Of a DNA stretch of 64,000 bases, positions 1-7,953 are shown one piece after another. Position 1 is the first letter of the stretch. Every line of letters begins with the position of its first letter. This DNA comes from JAIQFL01 sp035295745 (lineage in GTDB: Bacteria > Acidobacteriota > Terriglobia > Bryobacterales > Bryobacteraceae). The stretch is from NCBI GenBank assembly GCA_035295745.1, contig DATGIL010000107.1, forward strand, positions 110,812-174,811, written 5' to 3'. The position numbers and the translations under genes are program-made. The notes beneath the pieces are model-generated. The model was not told the origin of the DNA and ran no database searches. It saw only the letters and a list, made by a program, of their open reading frames with translations.

Positions 1-2
1 GA

Positions 3-1070
3 TCGATCGATGCCACGGCAGCGAATCTCGGACCGGACGGAGATGCTTGGAGACGCCTGTTCCAGCCTCTCGTGGCCGCCTGGCCCAGCACTCGCCACGA
101 CATGTTGGGACCGCTTCTCCGCATACCCAGGCATCCTTTTCTGATGGCGCGATTCGGGCTGCGGGCGCTCCGGTCCGCCCGCTCGCTAGCGGAGAGTTGT
201 TTTCAGGGCGTGCGTGCCCGCGCCCTATTCGCGGGAGTCGCCGCGCACTCGCTCCTGCCATTGGAAGAACGGCCCAGCGCGGCGGTTGCCTTGGCCCTGT
301 CTATCTGCGGGCACACGTCGGGATGGCCGTTTCCGCGCGGGGGAGCGCAGCGCATCGCGGATTCGCTCGCGGGGTATTTCCGGTCACTGGGAGGCGAGAT
401 TCGCACCGAGTCGCCCGTCACGTCACTCCCCGATGCCCCCATCGTGATGTGCGACATCACACCGCGCCAGTTGCTGGCATTGGGTGGAGATCGCCTGCCC
501 GCCTCGTACCGCCGGGCACTCGAGCGGTATCGCTACGGACCCGGATCACACAAGGTCGATTGGGCGCTGGATGGTCCGATTCCCTGGCGTGCCCCCGAGT
601 GTGCCCGCGCAGGTACGGTGCACCTCGGCGGCACCCTGGAGGAGATTGCCGCCTGGGAAGGAAGCCACCGCGGACAGCCGTTTGTACTGCTCACCCAACC
701 AAGCCTGTTCGATCCGTCGCGTGCTCCGGCCGGCAAGCACACCGCCTGGGGATACTGCCACGTACCTAATGGTTCGGCACTGGATATGACGGACGCGATT
801 GAGTCGCAAGTGGAGCGCTACGCGCCGGGCTTCCGCGCCCGCATCCTGGCGCGCCATGTCCTCACGCCAGCGATGCTTGAGAAGCGCAATCCCAATCTGG
901 TGGGAGGCGACGTCGGGGGCGGAGCCATGACTTTACGCCAGACGTTGTTCCGTCCCACGCCTTCGCTCTACCGCACGCCGATCCAAGGCGTGTACCTATG
1001 TTCGTCCTCGACGCCGCCGGGAGGATCGGTCCACGGAATGTGCGGCTATCACGCGGTGCGAGCTCTGTAG
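3..1070 (+). CDS. Phytoene-desaturase-like FAD/NAD(P) oxidoreductase, 5' end outside window
   Basis: The reading frame is open from base 3, so the start and the N-terminal dinucleotide-binding fold lie upstream of the window; about 355 C-terminal residues are visible. The frame opens with SIDATAANLGPDGDAWRRLF, typical of the middle of phytoene dehydrogenase/carotenoid-isomerase-like flavoproteins. It ends with GVYLCSSSTPPGGSVHGMCG, the C-terminal FAD-contacting glycine-rich segment of that superfamily. A GTG at 72 is in frame, but the family-like sequence begins before it, so I do not use it as the start. The substrate cannot be told: close relatives act on carotenoids, but many members are uncharacterised. 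The 3' end overlaps the convergent gene at 1049-1654 by 22 bp. Confidence 0.85.
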   Translation, partial: SIDATAANLGPDGDAWRRLFQPLVAAWPSTRHDMLGPLLRIPRHPFLMARFGLRALRSARSLAESCFQGVRARALFAGVAAHSLLPLEERPSAAVALALSICGHTSGWPFPRGGAQRIADSLAGYFRSLGGEIRTESPVTSLPDAPIVMCDITPRQLLALGGDRLPASYRRALERYRYGPGSHKVDWALDGPIPWRAPECARAGTVHLGGTLEEIAAWEGSHRGQPFVLLTQPSLFDPSRAPAGKHTAWGYCHVPNGSALDMTDAIESQVERYAPGFRARILARHVLTPAMLEKRNPNLVGGDVGGGAMTLRQTLFRPTPSLYRTPIQGVYLCSSSTPPGGSVHGMCGYHAVRAL

Positions 1071-1654
1071 AGACGCGTACCCACTAGCGCAACCAGCAGA
1101 GCTAGTCCAACCAGAAGCCCGGCGCTCGGCTCCGGCAGACTGATGGTAGCGAAGCTCGGACCTCCCGAGGGGTTGTCGAATGTCGTCGCCGAGATGTTGC
1201 CGGCGGTATCCATCTGGAACTGCGCCAGCCAGCCATCGTTGACGTTTCCAGTCAACAGCGCCCCGTCCAGCGTGGAGTTGATGAACGAGAGCGTAAACAC
1301 ATCGCCCACCGACCCGCCCGGTACGCCCGCCAGCGTCACCTGGAACTGGATTGTCGGGCCGAAGGTGATGCCTTCGTCGTAATCGGCGTTGTCGTTCCCC
1401 AGACTGACCTCGCCGGGAAGCGTGCCCGTGACCGTCCCTTGCGTGAAGATCGAAGGCGCATTCAGCGATCCTCCGGCATTCGAAAAATTGTCGATCATGG
1501 CGGTCGCAGGAAAACCGCCGTTAAATGCCAGATCGATGAACCCCGTCGTCCCTGGGGAAAGAGAAGAAGCGTCCACTGTGATGATGAAAACGCTTCCCGC
1601 AAAAGAAGGGGCGGCACAGCAAGCCAGAATGAACGCGAATTTTGCCAGTTTCAT
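1049..1654 (-). CDS. PEP-CTERM sorting-domain protein
   Basis: This 201-residue exported protein has an N-terminal signal peptide (MKLAKFAFILACCAAPSFAG). Its C-terminus has the tripartite PEP-CTERM layout: LPEPSAG, a hydrophobic helix (LLVGLALLVALVG) and a basic end (RLYRARTA). PEP-CTERM proteins are processed by exosortase and are usually surface or exopolysaccharide associated. The mature part is beta-rich, with 'DASSLSPGTTGFIDLAFNGG' near its start, which resembles a PEP-CTERM subfamily (possibly NF038129) that I recall only loosely. The ATG at 1654 follows GGAG at a spacing of 5. No exosortase gene is present in the window. Confidence 0.8.
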   Translation of the reverse strand: MKLAKFAFILACCAAPSFAGSVFIITVDASSLSPGTTGFIDLAFNGGFPATAMIDNFSNAGGSLNAPSIFTQGTVTGTLPGEVSLGNDNADYDEGITFGPTIQFQVTLAGVPGGSVGDVFTLSFINSTLDGALLTGNVNDGWLAQFQMDTAGNISATTFDNPSGGPSFATISLPEPSAGLLVGLALLVALVGTRLYRARTA

Positions 1655-1666
1655 AAGATCTCCAGA

Positions 1667-4651
1667 TCAGAATGTCCCGCTGAATACTAGCGGCGTATAA
1701 GTCGGCGAAGTGCTCTGCGGCCCCGTGATGCGAACTGTGACTTGCACCGAGGCGCCCGGCGCCAGCGAACCGGACGGCAGCGCCGTGACATATTGCCCCG
1801 CCGGCGCGATACCGGTCGCATTCGCCAAGACATCGCCTGCAGTCAGGTTGCTCAATACCAACTGGAGTGGTGCGGTGAGCGCTGACGCGCTGGTGTTGGT
1901 GATGGTCACAGTCCCGGTGTATTGCTTGGTGAGCCGATTGAAAGAAAGACCTGTCGACGTGATGCTCACGCTGCCGGTAACGTCGGTGTTGGAAGGCGCC
2001 GACGCGGGAGGCAGATTGAAGTATCCCACCAGCCAGTCGTGGTCGGAGATCCGCTCTGGACGGGTGAACGTGCCGCGATAAGCCTCGGGGAAGTCAGCAT
2101 TCACGCGCGCCGTCGCGATCCGGCTGTAGATCGAAAGCGCCGGGTTGTTCAGCACGAACTGATCGATCTCCTGCGCGCTGCCGGAGAAGGTGTACGAATA
2201 GCGCTGCGCGGGATCTTCGGTATCCACCAGAACCGTCAGCGGGGGACTCACTACCGGATTACTCGCCAGTACCACCTGGCTCGCGGGCGCCGGTTGTCCT
2301 TTCACCGTGCCCACCACATCCACGTAGCCATCATTGAACTGGTAGGCGTTGAAATCGCCGATCGCGATGATCTTCTCGTTCGGATCCGCGGCCTGCCGCG
2401 ATTGGATCAGATTCGCCAGATACTCGGCCTGCTTCTGGCGCTTGAGCCGGACGAACGGGCCCGATGCTGGATCGTCGATCGAGTCCAGCGAACGCAAATG
2501 GTTCACGATCACCGTGAATGCCACGGAGTTGTTGCTGCCCGGCTGAGCGGCGCGGGCCCGAAGGACCAGCGAGGGCCGGTCGTTCAATTTGGAGACACTC
2601 CCACTCGTGGGGTTGGTGATCAGTTCGTCCTTGCCGTACTGCGTCACATCCACCACAGTGATGTTCGATTTCACCAGGAAGCCGACATTGATGTTGCTGA
2701 TGTCGTTGCCCTCCACGAGGTAAGCGGTGTATCCCGGATTCGTGCCGTTTTGCGCCATCGCATCCGCATTCACCTGATTCGCAATGGTCTGCAACGTCGC
2801 AAGATTCAAGGCCTCTTCCACACCGATAATGTCAGGCAGTTTGAGCACGTTGCGGAAGCCCAGCGACAGCTTGCTGACGCGGTTCGCGAAGGCCGTCGGA
2901 TCGACATTCGTGGAAGACGCTCCCGGAGGTCCGTTCGGATCCTGCGTCGTGTTGTAGAAGTGCTCCAGGTTTGTCGACGCAATCGTGAATTCCGTGGCGG
3001 TCTTATCCGGCACAGCGGTGAACGTGACATTCCCGGCGGCACTTCCCGATCCCGGATCGGGCAGGATCTCATACATGCTGGGGAAGAAGCTCATCACGCC
3101 GGTAAGGTTCGTCACGATGGCGCCCGAGGTCACGTCGATGTTGCCGGCGCCTACCTGTCCGTGGCCAAAGACTTCGACGATCTCCGGATTGGTGTCCCAG
3201 CGCGGCACGTTGGGCGGAGTCCCGGGCGGCAGGAGGTCCGTGAGTGCGATGCCGGGTTCCCGGAAGGGGCGCGCGGTTCCGGTTACCACACCATAAAAGG
3301 TGCCATTGCTGGTCGCTGTGGCGTGCACCTCGTCGACCGTACCGCCAGTCGGTCCAGTCACCGTGAGGCTGGGCACCGTCACCCGCATTCCGGAGTATTT
3401 TTCCAATTGATCAATCGGACCTGCCGGGTTCAGGTCGCTAGTGGTCAACACGTGCGGCAGCGGCAGTGGATTGTTGCTCGAGACCGCAAAGAAACTGGGC
3501 GAATCGATCTCGGTTTGCCCGCTGAACTCCGCCACCGTACCGGTGACGCAAACACTATTTCCCACCACCGCATTGCCGGATGGCGCGGTGCTGGTGAATA
3601 CGAAGACACCGTCCGACGTAGTGGGGTCGTTATCTCCGCCATCCTGCACGAAGAATCCGTTGGTGCGTAGCGCCGTCACGATGCCCTCGACCGTAACGGA
3701 GTGGCCCACCACAGGCGACGCATCGCCGCTGCCTTGCACCGATCCGATCGTCACCGGAGTACAGGTGGGCAGCGGATTGACTACCAGCGTCAGCGTTGTG
3801 CTGGCCGGGCCGGTGGTGTCCATCACCGTGAACATCACGTCGGTGGAACCGGTGGAAACCGGAATCCCGCTAAGCACGCCCGTGGACGAATTGAGCACGA
3901 GGTTATTGGGAAGAGTGCCCGACGACCATGTCTTAGTGCCGCTGCCCCCGGTCGCCGTCAGCGTCACCGAGTAGACATTGTTGATGGTGGCGGCAGGCAG
4001 CGAGGTGTTGGAGATGGTGAGCGGTAACGGTATGCCTGAACAGGGAGCGACCGGACTCGTGGTGTTCCGCGGATTCGGAGCGCCAGCCGAAAAATCGGCG
4101 GCGTTGTTATCGGTATCGGTGCACCCGTTGCCAGCACGCAGCGCCGCGGTGGTGTTCGACAGGGTGGGCGCAGTTGACCCACCTTCCGAGCAGTTCGCCG
4201 ACCCGTAGCCAATGAGATCCACCACGTTGCTAGCGGTGCAGGAGGCGATTGCGGTGGTGCCATTGACCAGCGCAACCTTACCCGCGGTCGCGCTCATGTT
4301 AACGGTGCCGGCGGCATCCGCCGTCAGAGCTGTGGTGCCGCCAGCGCCGGCGGCCTCCTGGATCAGGAAATAGTGGCCCGGTTGTAGCGTTCTGTTGGGC
4401 AGCGCCGTGGTCAGACTGGCGGAAAAGCTGCCCGCTGACGAGGCGTACTGGACGCTGTACCCGCTCAGGTTAATGGGCGAATTGCTGATATTCAGAATCT
4501 CGATAAAGTCGTTGGTAAAGGTAGCGCCCGAGTTGCCGCCCCCGCCATATACCTGGCTGATCACCAGGGTGCTCGAAGCGGCTGACCCGACGGTGCTCAG
4601 CGCTGCCAGCAGACCACAAACCGAAAGGAACCGACCCACACGCAATCGCAT
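1667..4651 (-). CDS. Secreted ExeM/NucH-like nuclease with lamin-tail domain
   Basis: This is a large secreted protein of about 994 residues with a signal peptide (RFLSVCGLLAALSTVGSAAS). In order it shows a lamin-tail domain (roughly 25-195; ISQVYGGGGNSGATFTNDFIEI), an Ig-like putative-Ig domain (roughly 210-290), an OB-like region, an endonuclease/exonuclease/phosphatase domain (roughly 550-885) and a C-terminal beta-sandwich. Nuclease-fold motifs are ASTNLEHF, GVEEALN, VNHLRS, AIGDFNAYQ and ISDHDW, the last giving the catalytic Asp-His pair. The family cleaves extracellular DNA. I chose ATG 4651 because GAGGAG lies 10 nt upstream; a TTG 18 nt earlier lies on top of that site. A long open frame on the opposite strand is a GC-rich shadow. 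Confidence 0.85.
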   Translation of the reverse strand: MRLRVGRFLSVCGLLAALSTVGSAASSTLVISQVYGGGGNSGATFTNDFIEILNISNSPINLSGYSVQYASSAGSFSASLTTALPNRTLQPGHYFLIQEAAGAGGTTALTADAAGTVNMSATAGKVALVNGTTAIASCTASNVVDLIGYGSANCSEGGSTAPTLSNTTAALRAGNGCTDTDNNAADFSAGAPNPRNTTSPVAPCSGIPLPLTISNTSLPAATINNVYSVTLTATGGSGTKTWSSGTLPNNLVLNSSTGVLSGIPVSTGSTDVMFTVMDTTGPASTTLTLVVNPLPTCTPVTIGSVQGSGDASPVVGHSVTVEGIVTALRTNGFFVQDGGDNDPTTSDGVFVFTSTAPSGNAVVGNSVCVTGTVAEFSGQTEIDSPSFFAVSSNNPLPLPHVLTTSDLNPAGPIDQLEKYSGMRVTVPSLTVTGPTGGTVDEVHATATSNGTFYGVVTGTARPFREPGIALTDLLPPGTPPNVPRWDTNPEIVEVFGHGQVGAGNIDVTSGAIVTNLTGVMSFFPSMYEILPDPGSGSAAGNVTFTAVPDKTATEFTIASTNLEHFYNTTQDPNGPPGASSTNVDPTAFANRVSKLSLGFRNVLKLPDIIGVEEALNLATLQTIANQVNADAMAQNGTNPGYTAYLVEGNDISNINVGFLVKSNITVVDVTQYGKDELITNPTSGSVSKLNDRPSLVLRARAAQPGSNNSVAFTVIVNHLRSLDSIDDPASGPFVRLKRQKQAEYLANLIQSRQAADPNEKIIAIGDFNAYQFNDGYVDVVGTVKGQPAPASQVVLASNPVVSPPLTVLVDTEDPAQRYSYTFSGSAQEIDQFVLNNPALSIYSRIATARVNADFPEAYRGTFTRPERISDHDWLVGYFNLPPASAPSNTDVTGSVSITSTGLSFNRLTKQYTGTVTITNTSASALTAPLQLVLSNLTAGDVLANATGIAPAGQYVTALPSGSLAPGASVQVTVRITGPQSTSPTYTPLVFSGTF

Positions 4652-4688
4652 TCGAATGCTTCTCCTCAAAACGACAAGAAACGATTCT

Positions 4689-4714
4689 AAACGCCGAATA
4701 TTTCAACGGCGTTT
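4689..4714. promoter_or_regulatory. Inverted repeat between divergent genes
   Basis: AAACGCCG (4689-4696) and CGGCGTTT (4707-4714) form a perfect 8-bp inverted repeat around a 10-nt A/T-rich centre. It lies 38 bp upstream of the nuclease start and 170 bp upstream of the gene at 4888. No T-run follows it on either strand, so an operator or 5'-UTR hairpin fits better than a terminator. The rest of this 236-bp gap shows nothing I can name. Confidence 0.4.
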
Positions 4715-4887
4715 CGAACCCCTCAAAAATTGTGCAGCAATCACCCAGAGCTCAGAAGTAGATGAATTCCTTCCAGGCTACACCTTAACCAGGGACAACA
4801 GACCTTTAAGTCCTCGAAATTGTGCCGGGGGTTCGTACGAAAAATTACTCTTGTGGGCATTCGGGCAGCCCGGTCTACACTAGAAAC

Positions 4888-6738
4888 ATGGGCTTGAAAT
4901 CGGCCGTTACCCTGCTTGCGCTGACGCCGCTGGCACTGCAGGGACAGGCGCCCGCCGCGGCAGCAGCCGCTCCATGCAGCAACACGCCTGCCTATGCCCC
5001 ATGTGAACTGGTGCTGGAGCTAAGCGAAAAGGATGCCGCCGCTCATCCGAATCCCTACGTGACAATCGACGTCAAGGTGGAGTTCCGTTCGCCCCGGAAT
5101 CGTACGCTGTCGGTTCCGATGTATTGGGACGGCGGCCGCCGCATGGTGGCGCGTTTCGCACCGACGGAAGCCGGCGACTGGATCTATCACGTCTCCGGAA
5201 ACGTCTCTGCGTGGGCCGATAAAGAGGGCACCTTCACTGCCGTGGCTTCGGAATCGAAGGGCTTCATCCGTCCGGCCAACATGCACCACTGGGCCTACAC
5301 CGTTCGTGACAGCCGCGGGCTTGACCAGGCGCATCTCTGGATGGGCGCCACCGAGTTGTTGTTTCCCTCACTGGACGATGCCGCTTTCCAGTCTGTAGCC
5401 GACGCACGCGCCGCACAGAAATTCACGCATTTGCGGGGGCTGGTCCTTTCGCAGGAGCAGGCGTCTGCATTCCAATCGCCCGAAGCGCCGAACCTTCAGT
5501 ACTTCCAGCGCCTCGATCAGCGCATCCGCTATCTGAATGACAAAGGAATCATCGCCGACCTGGTCCTGGCAGGCGGCCCGGGATATCTCACGAAGGTCTT
5601 TCCCACCGCGCAGCAGCGCAACCGTTTCGTGCGCTTTCTGGTGGGCCGGTACTCAGCAATGAACGTCACCTGGCAAACGGTGGATGCTTTCGAGGACTAC
5701 CCCGATACCCGCGCGCTGCTGAAGGATCTGGGCTCGCAACTCAAGCTCTTAGACTTCTACAACCATCCACGCAGTGCCGGAGCCCATCTCACGTCGAGTC
5801 CGCTGCTCACGGACGGCTGGATGAGTTACGCCGCGTGTGGCACGCCCGACGACAACCTGGGAGCCGTGGAACATCAGTTGTTCGACGTTCCCTTCGTAAA
5901 CCTGAGCTTTGGACGCGAAGACAGCGGCGCGGGCAAGAAGGGGCCGGATGATGTGGACGCCGCGGAGTTCCGCCGCCGCCTGTGGAATTCCACCATGGAC
6001 GGCCAGTATCCCACCTATGCCAACACCGGCGCGGGCGCGCAATACGCCAACTCGCCGGGCGCAAAGGCCATGACCGCATGGTTCGACCTGATGTCCGACG
6101 CGCGCCACTGGGAGCTAGAGCCCTACTTCGACGTGGACGGCGGGCGCGCCGTGGCCCTCGAAGACACCGAATACATTGTGTACGTCGAAAAGCCTGGACC
6201 GGTGGAGCTTTCCGTGGAGAAGCACAGCTACGAGGTCTTCTGGATGAACCCCGCCGATGGAGAAATCACCAAAGACAAGAAAAAATTCTCGGGAGAGCAT
6301 TTTACCGGCGAGCCCCCCAATCGATCCCACGATTGGGTGCTCCACCTGGTGCGGGAAGGACACCTGGAGAGCATGAATAAGTCTTTCAAGTTCGAATCGC
6401 GGGATATCGTACTTCAGGAAGTGGAGGCGAACACGCCGAAGGTGCCCTTCGTCGTGGAGGCGCCCACGGGCGATCTTTCGATCTCGAAGCCCACGCCATA
6501 TTCGGCCAAGCTCACTCGCGAATCGCGCGCGACGCGGGTCATGCGATGGTTGTGGATGGGTGAAGTGGCGACCGATCATCAGGGGTACAAAGTTCTCGCC
6601 ACCAGCCAGAAAGGCATGATGCAGCCGCCTCACAGCATCGCGACCAATTACCCGGCGCTGATGCACCTTCGCGTCTATGGCATGAACGCCAACGGCAAAG
6701 TCTACGAAGTCGACAGTGCGTTCACGGTTAATCCATAA
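4888..6738 (+). CDS. Secreted DUF5060/DUF4038-type glycoside-hydrolase-like protein
   Basis: This 616-residue protein starts with a signal peptide (MGLKSAVTLLALTPLALQGQ). An N-terminal beta-sandwich of DUF5060 type follows (roughly 30-130; FRSPRNRTLSVPMYWDGGRR, APTEAGDWIYHVSG). Then comes a TIM-barrel-like part of DUF4038 type (roughly 150-430) and C-terminal beta domains (roughly 430-616). Such proteins are usually cell-surface or periplasmic glycosidases. The catalytic signatures look altered: where relatives carry W-x-x-x-N-E, this protein has WQTVDAFEDYPD, and the usual NxE before the last strands reads VNLSFGRED. It may be a divergent or inactive enzyme. ATG 4888 is chosen because the signal peptide begins there; the in-frame upstream extension is not leader-like. 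It ends 2 bp before tsaB. Confidence 0.7.
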   Translation: MGLKSAVTLLALTPLALQGQAPAAAAAAPCSNTPAYAPCELVLELSEKDAAAHPNPYVTIDVKVEFRSPRNRTLSVPMYWDGGRRMVARFAPTEAGDWIYHVSGNVSAWADKEGTFTAVASESKGFIRPANMHHWAYTVRDSRGLDQAHLWMGATELLFPSLDDAAFQSVADARAAQKFTHLRGLVLSQEQASAFQSPEAPNLQYFQRLDQRIRYLNDKGIIADLVLAGGPGYLTKVFPTAQQRNRFVRFLVGRYSAMNVTWQTVDAFEDYPDTRALLKDLGSQLKLLDFYNHPRSAGAHLTSSPLLTDGWMSYAACGTPDDNLGAVEHQLFDVPFVNLSFGREDSGAGKKGPDDVDAAEFRRRLWNSTMDGQYPTYANTGAGAQYANSPGAKAMTAWFDLMSDARHWELEPYFDVDGGRAVALEDTEYIVYVEKPGPVELSVEKHSYEVFWMNPADGEITKDKKKFSGEHFTGEPPNRSHDWVLHLVREGHLESMNKSFKFESRDIVLQEVEANTPKVPFVVEAPTGDLSISKPTPYSAKLTRESRATRVMRWLWMGEVATDHQGYKVLATSQKGMMQPPHSIATNYPALMHLRVYGMNANGKVYEVDSAFTVNP

Positions 6739-6740
6739 AC

Positions 6741-7439
6741 GTGATGCAACCACCGAATGGCGCCCTCGTTCTAGCGTTGGATACCACTCACGAAATCGGC
6801 AGCGTGGCCCTGTTGCGGCGCGCAGGCGGTGGAACGGAAATCCTGGAAGAGGTAGAGATCCACGCTCCCACTGGATTCGCGCACGTCTTGTACCCCCATC
6901 TCTCGCGATTGCTCGATCGCCACGGAGTCGCGCTCGATTCGCTCGATGCCTTCGCGGCGGCATCGGGACCTGGATCGTTCACCGGCATCCGCGTAGGATT
7001 GGCGTGCATCAAGGGACTAGCTGAAGCGACGGGTAGGCCTGCGATCGGAGTGTCGAATCTTCAGGCGCTGGCCACTTTTGGGAGCGCCCGTTTGCGTGCC
7101 GTGGTCATGGATGCGCGACGCGGGGATATCTACGGAGGCCTGTACAACTCACAAAATCAACCAGTTGCGCCCGAAGTAGTGGCCAAGCTGCCGGCTTGGC
7201 TGGCAACCCTGCCGGACTGCCCGCTGGAGTTCGTTTCGTCAAATTTCGAGCCGTTCCGCGGCTTCTTGTCCGGCACCCGATTCGAAGAAACGCCTACCGT
7301 GACGGCCGGACCTCTCCTTGCCGCAGCCATTGGCAAGCTGGCATTGGCCCGGCTCGAGGCGGGCGAGCGCCCCGATCCCGCGGCACTCGACGCCAACTAC
7401 GTTCGCCGCTCCGATGCCGAGCTGTTCTGGAAAGAATGA
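6741..7439 (+). CDS. tsaB: tRNA threonylcarbamoyladenosine biosynthesis protein TsaB
   Basis: This 232-residue ASKHA-fold protein matches TsaB (YeaZ), the partner that TsaD needs to make t6A37 on ANN-decoding tRNAs. The N-terminal strand motif is LVLALDTTHEIGSVALL. The diagnostic segment is ASGPGSFTGIRVGLACIKGL, followed by GVSNLQALA and the MDARRGDIYGGLY strand. Length is normal for the family. GTG 6741 and ATG 6744 are adjacent possible starts. The gene begins 2 bp after the glycosidase-like gene, so it is probably co-transcribed with it, although the functions are unrelated. Its downstream neighbour is convergent. Confidence 0.93.
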   Translation: MMQPPNGALVLALDTTHEIGSVALLRRAGGGTEILEEVEIHAPTGFAHVLYPHLSRLLDRHGVALDSLDAFAAASGPGSFTGIRVGLACIKGLAEATGRPAIGVSNLQALATFGSARLRAVVMDARRGDIYGGLYNSQNQPVAPEVVAKLPAWLATLPDCPLEFVSSNFEPFRGFLSGTRFEETPTVTAGPLLAAAIGKLALARLEAGERPDPAALDANYVRRSDAELFWKE

Positions 7440-7441
7440 AC

Positions 7442-7909
7442 CTACTGCGTCACCTTCACTACGAAATAGGTGAATTCCTTGCCCGCATCGAGCTTCACCT
7501 GGTGAGGCAATTTAGCGGGGATTGTAACCACGTCGCCCGGCCCGAGTTTCTTCTCCATCCCGCCCGAGATCGAGGGCGCGCGCATCTCGTTTGGCGCGGT
7601 CGTTTTCCCGTCCACCAGATTGCCGCCGTACACCAGCGTGGCCTCGCCGCTTTGCACCATGAAGATGTCGGCCTGCGTGGCGTGGTATTCCGCCTCTCCC
7701 GAGCCCTCGCGGTGCGCCACCATGAACGAGTAATTCCCATATGCCGTTATCTGTTGGGTAGCGACCTTTTTGGCGTCGATCTTGGGAGCCAGGCTCTTGG
7801 AAAACGCCTTCAGTTCGGCCGACTTCCAGACGAAGAGTCCGGGAGGATCCCCGGCAGGCAGGGCACACGCCGCAGCGAGTAGAGCAGTCACGATCAGTTT
7901 GGATTTCAC
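7442..7909 (-). CDS. Secreted cupin-domain protein
   Basis: This 155-residue protein has a short signal peptide (VKSKLIVTALLAAACALPAG) and one cupin barrel. Cupin motif 1 is degenerate (EYHATQADIFMVQSGEATLV; His then Ala-Thr in place of His-x-His). Motif 2 is clearer (GPGDVVTIPAKLPHQVKLDAG). With reduced metal ligands, a binding role is as likely as catalysis, and I cannot name a ligand. GTG 7909 is chosen because GGAG lies 9 nt upstream and the signal peptide follows at once; the longer frame to 7942 adds a Cys-containing non-leader stretch. It is convergent with tsaB (2-bp gap) and divergent from the TonB receptor. Confidence 0.7.
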   Translation of the reverse strand: MKSKLIVTALLAAACALPAGDPPGLFVWKSAELKAFSKSLAPKIDAKKVATQQITAYGNYSFMVAHREGSGEAEYHATQADIFMVQSGEATLVYGGNLVDGKTTAPNEMRAPSISGGMEKKLGPGDVVTIPAKLPHQVKLDAGKEFTYFVVKVTQ

Positions 7910-7953
7910 GGGTTTTTTCTCCGGTTCCACACAGTAACACAACTCTCAGGACT

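Noticed and set aside
1922..3670. 582-codon open frame antisense to the secreted nuclease
   Set aside because: The minus-strand frame has clear nuclease motifs. The antisense frame is Arg/His-rich, lacks any domain, and is typical of high-GC shadow frames.
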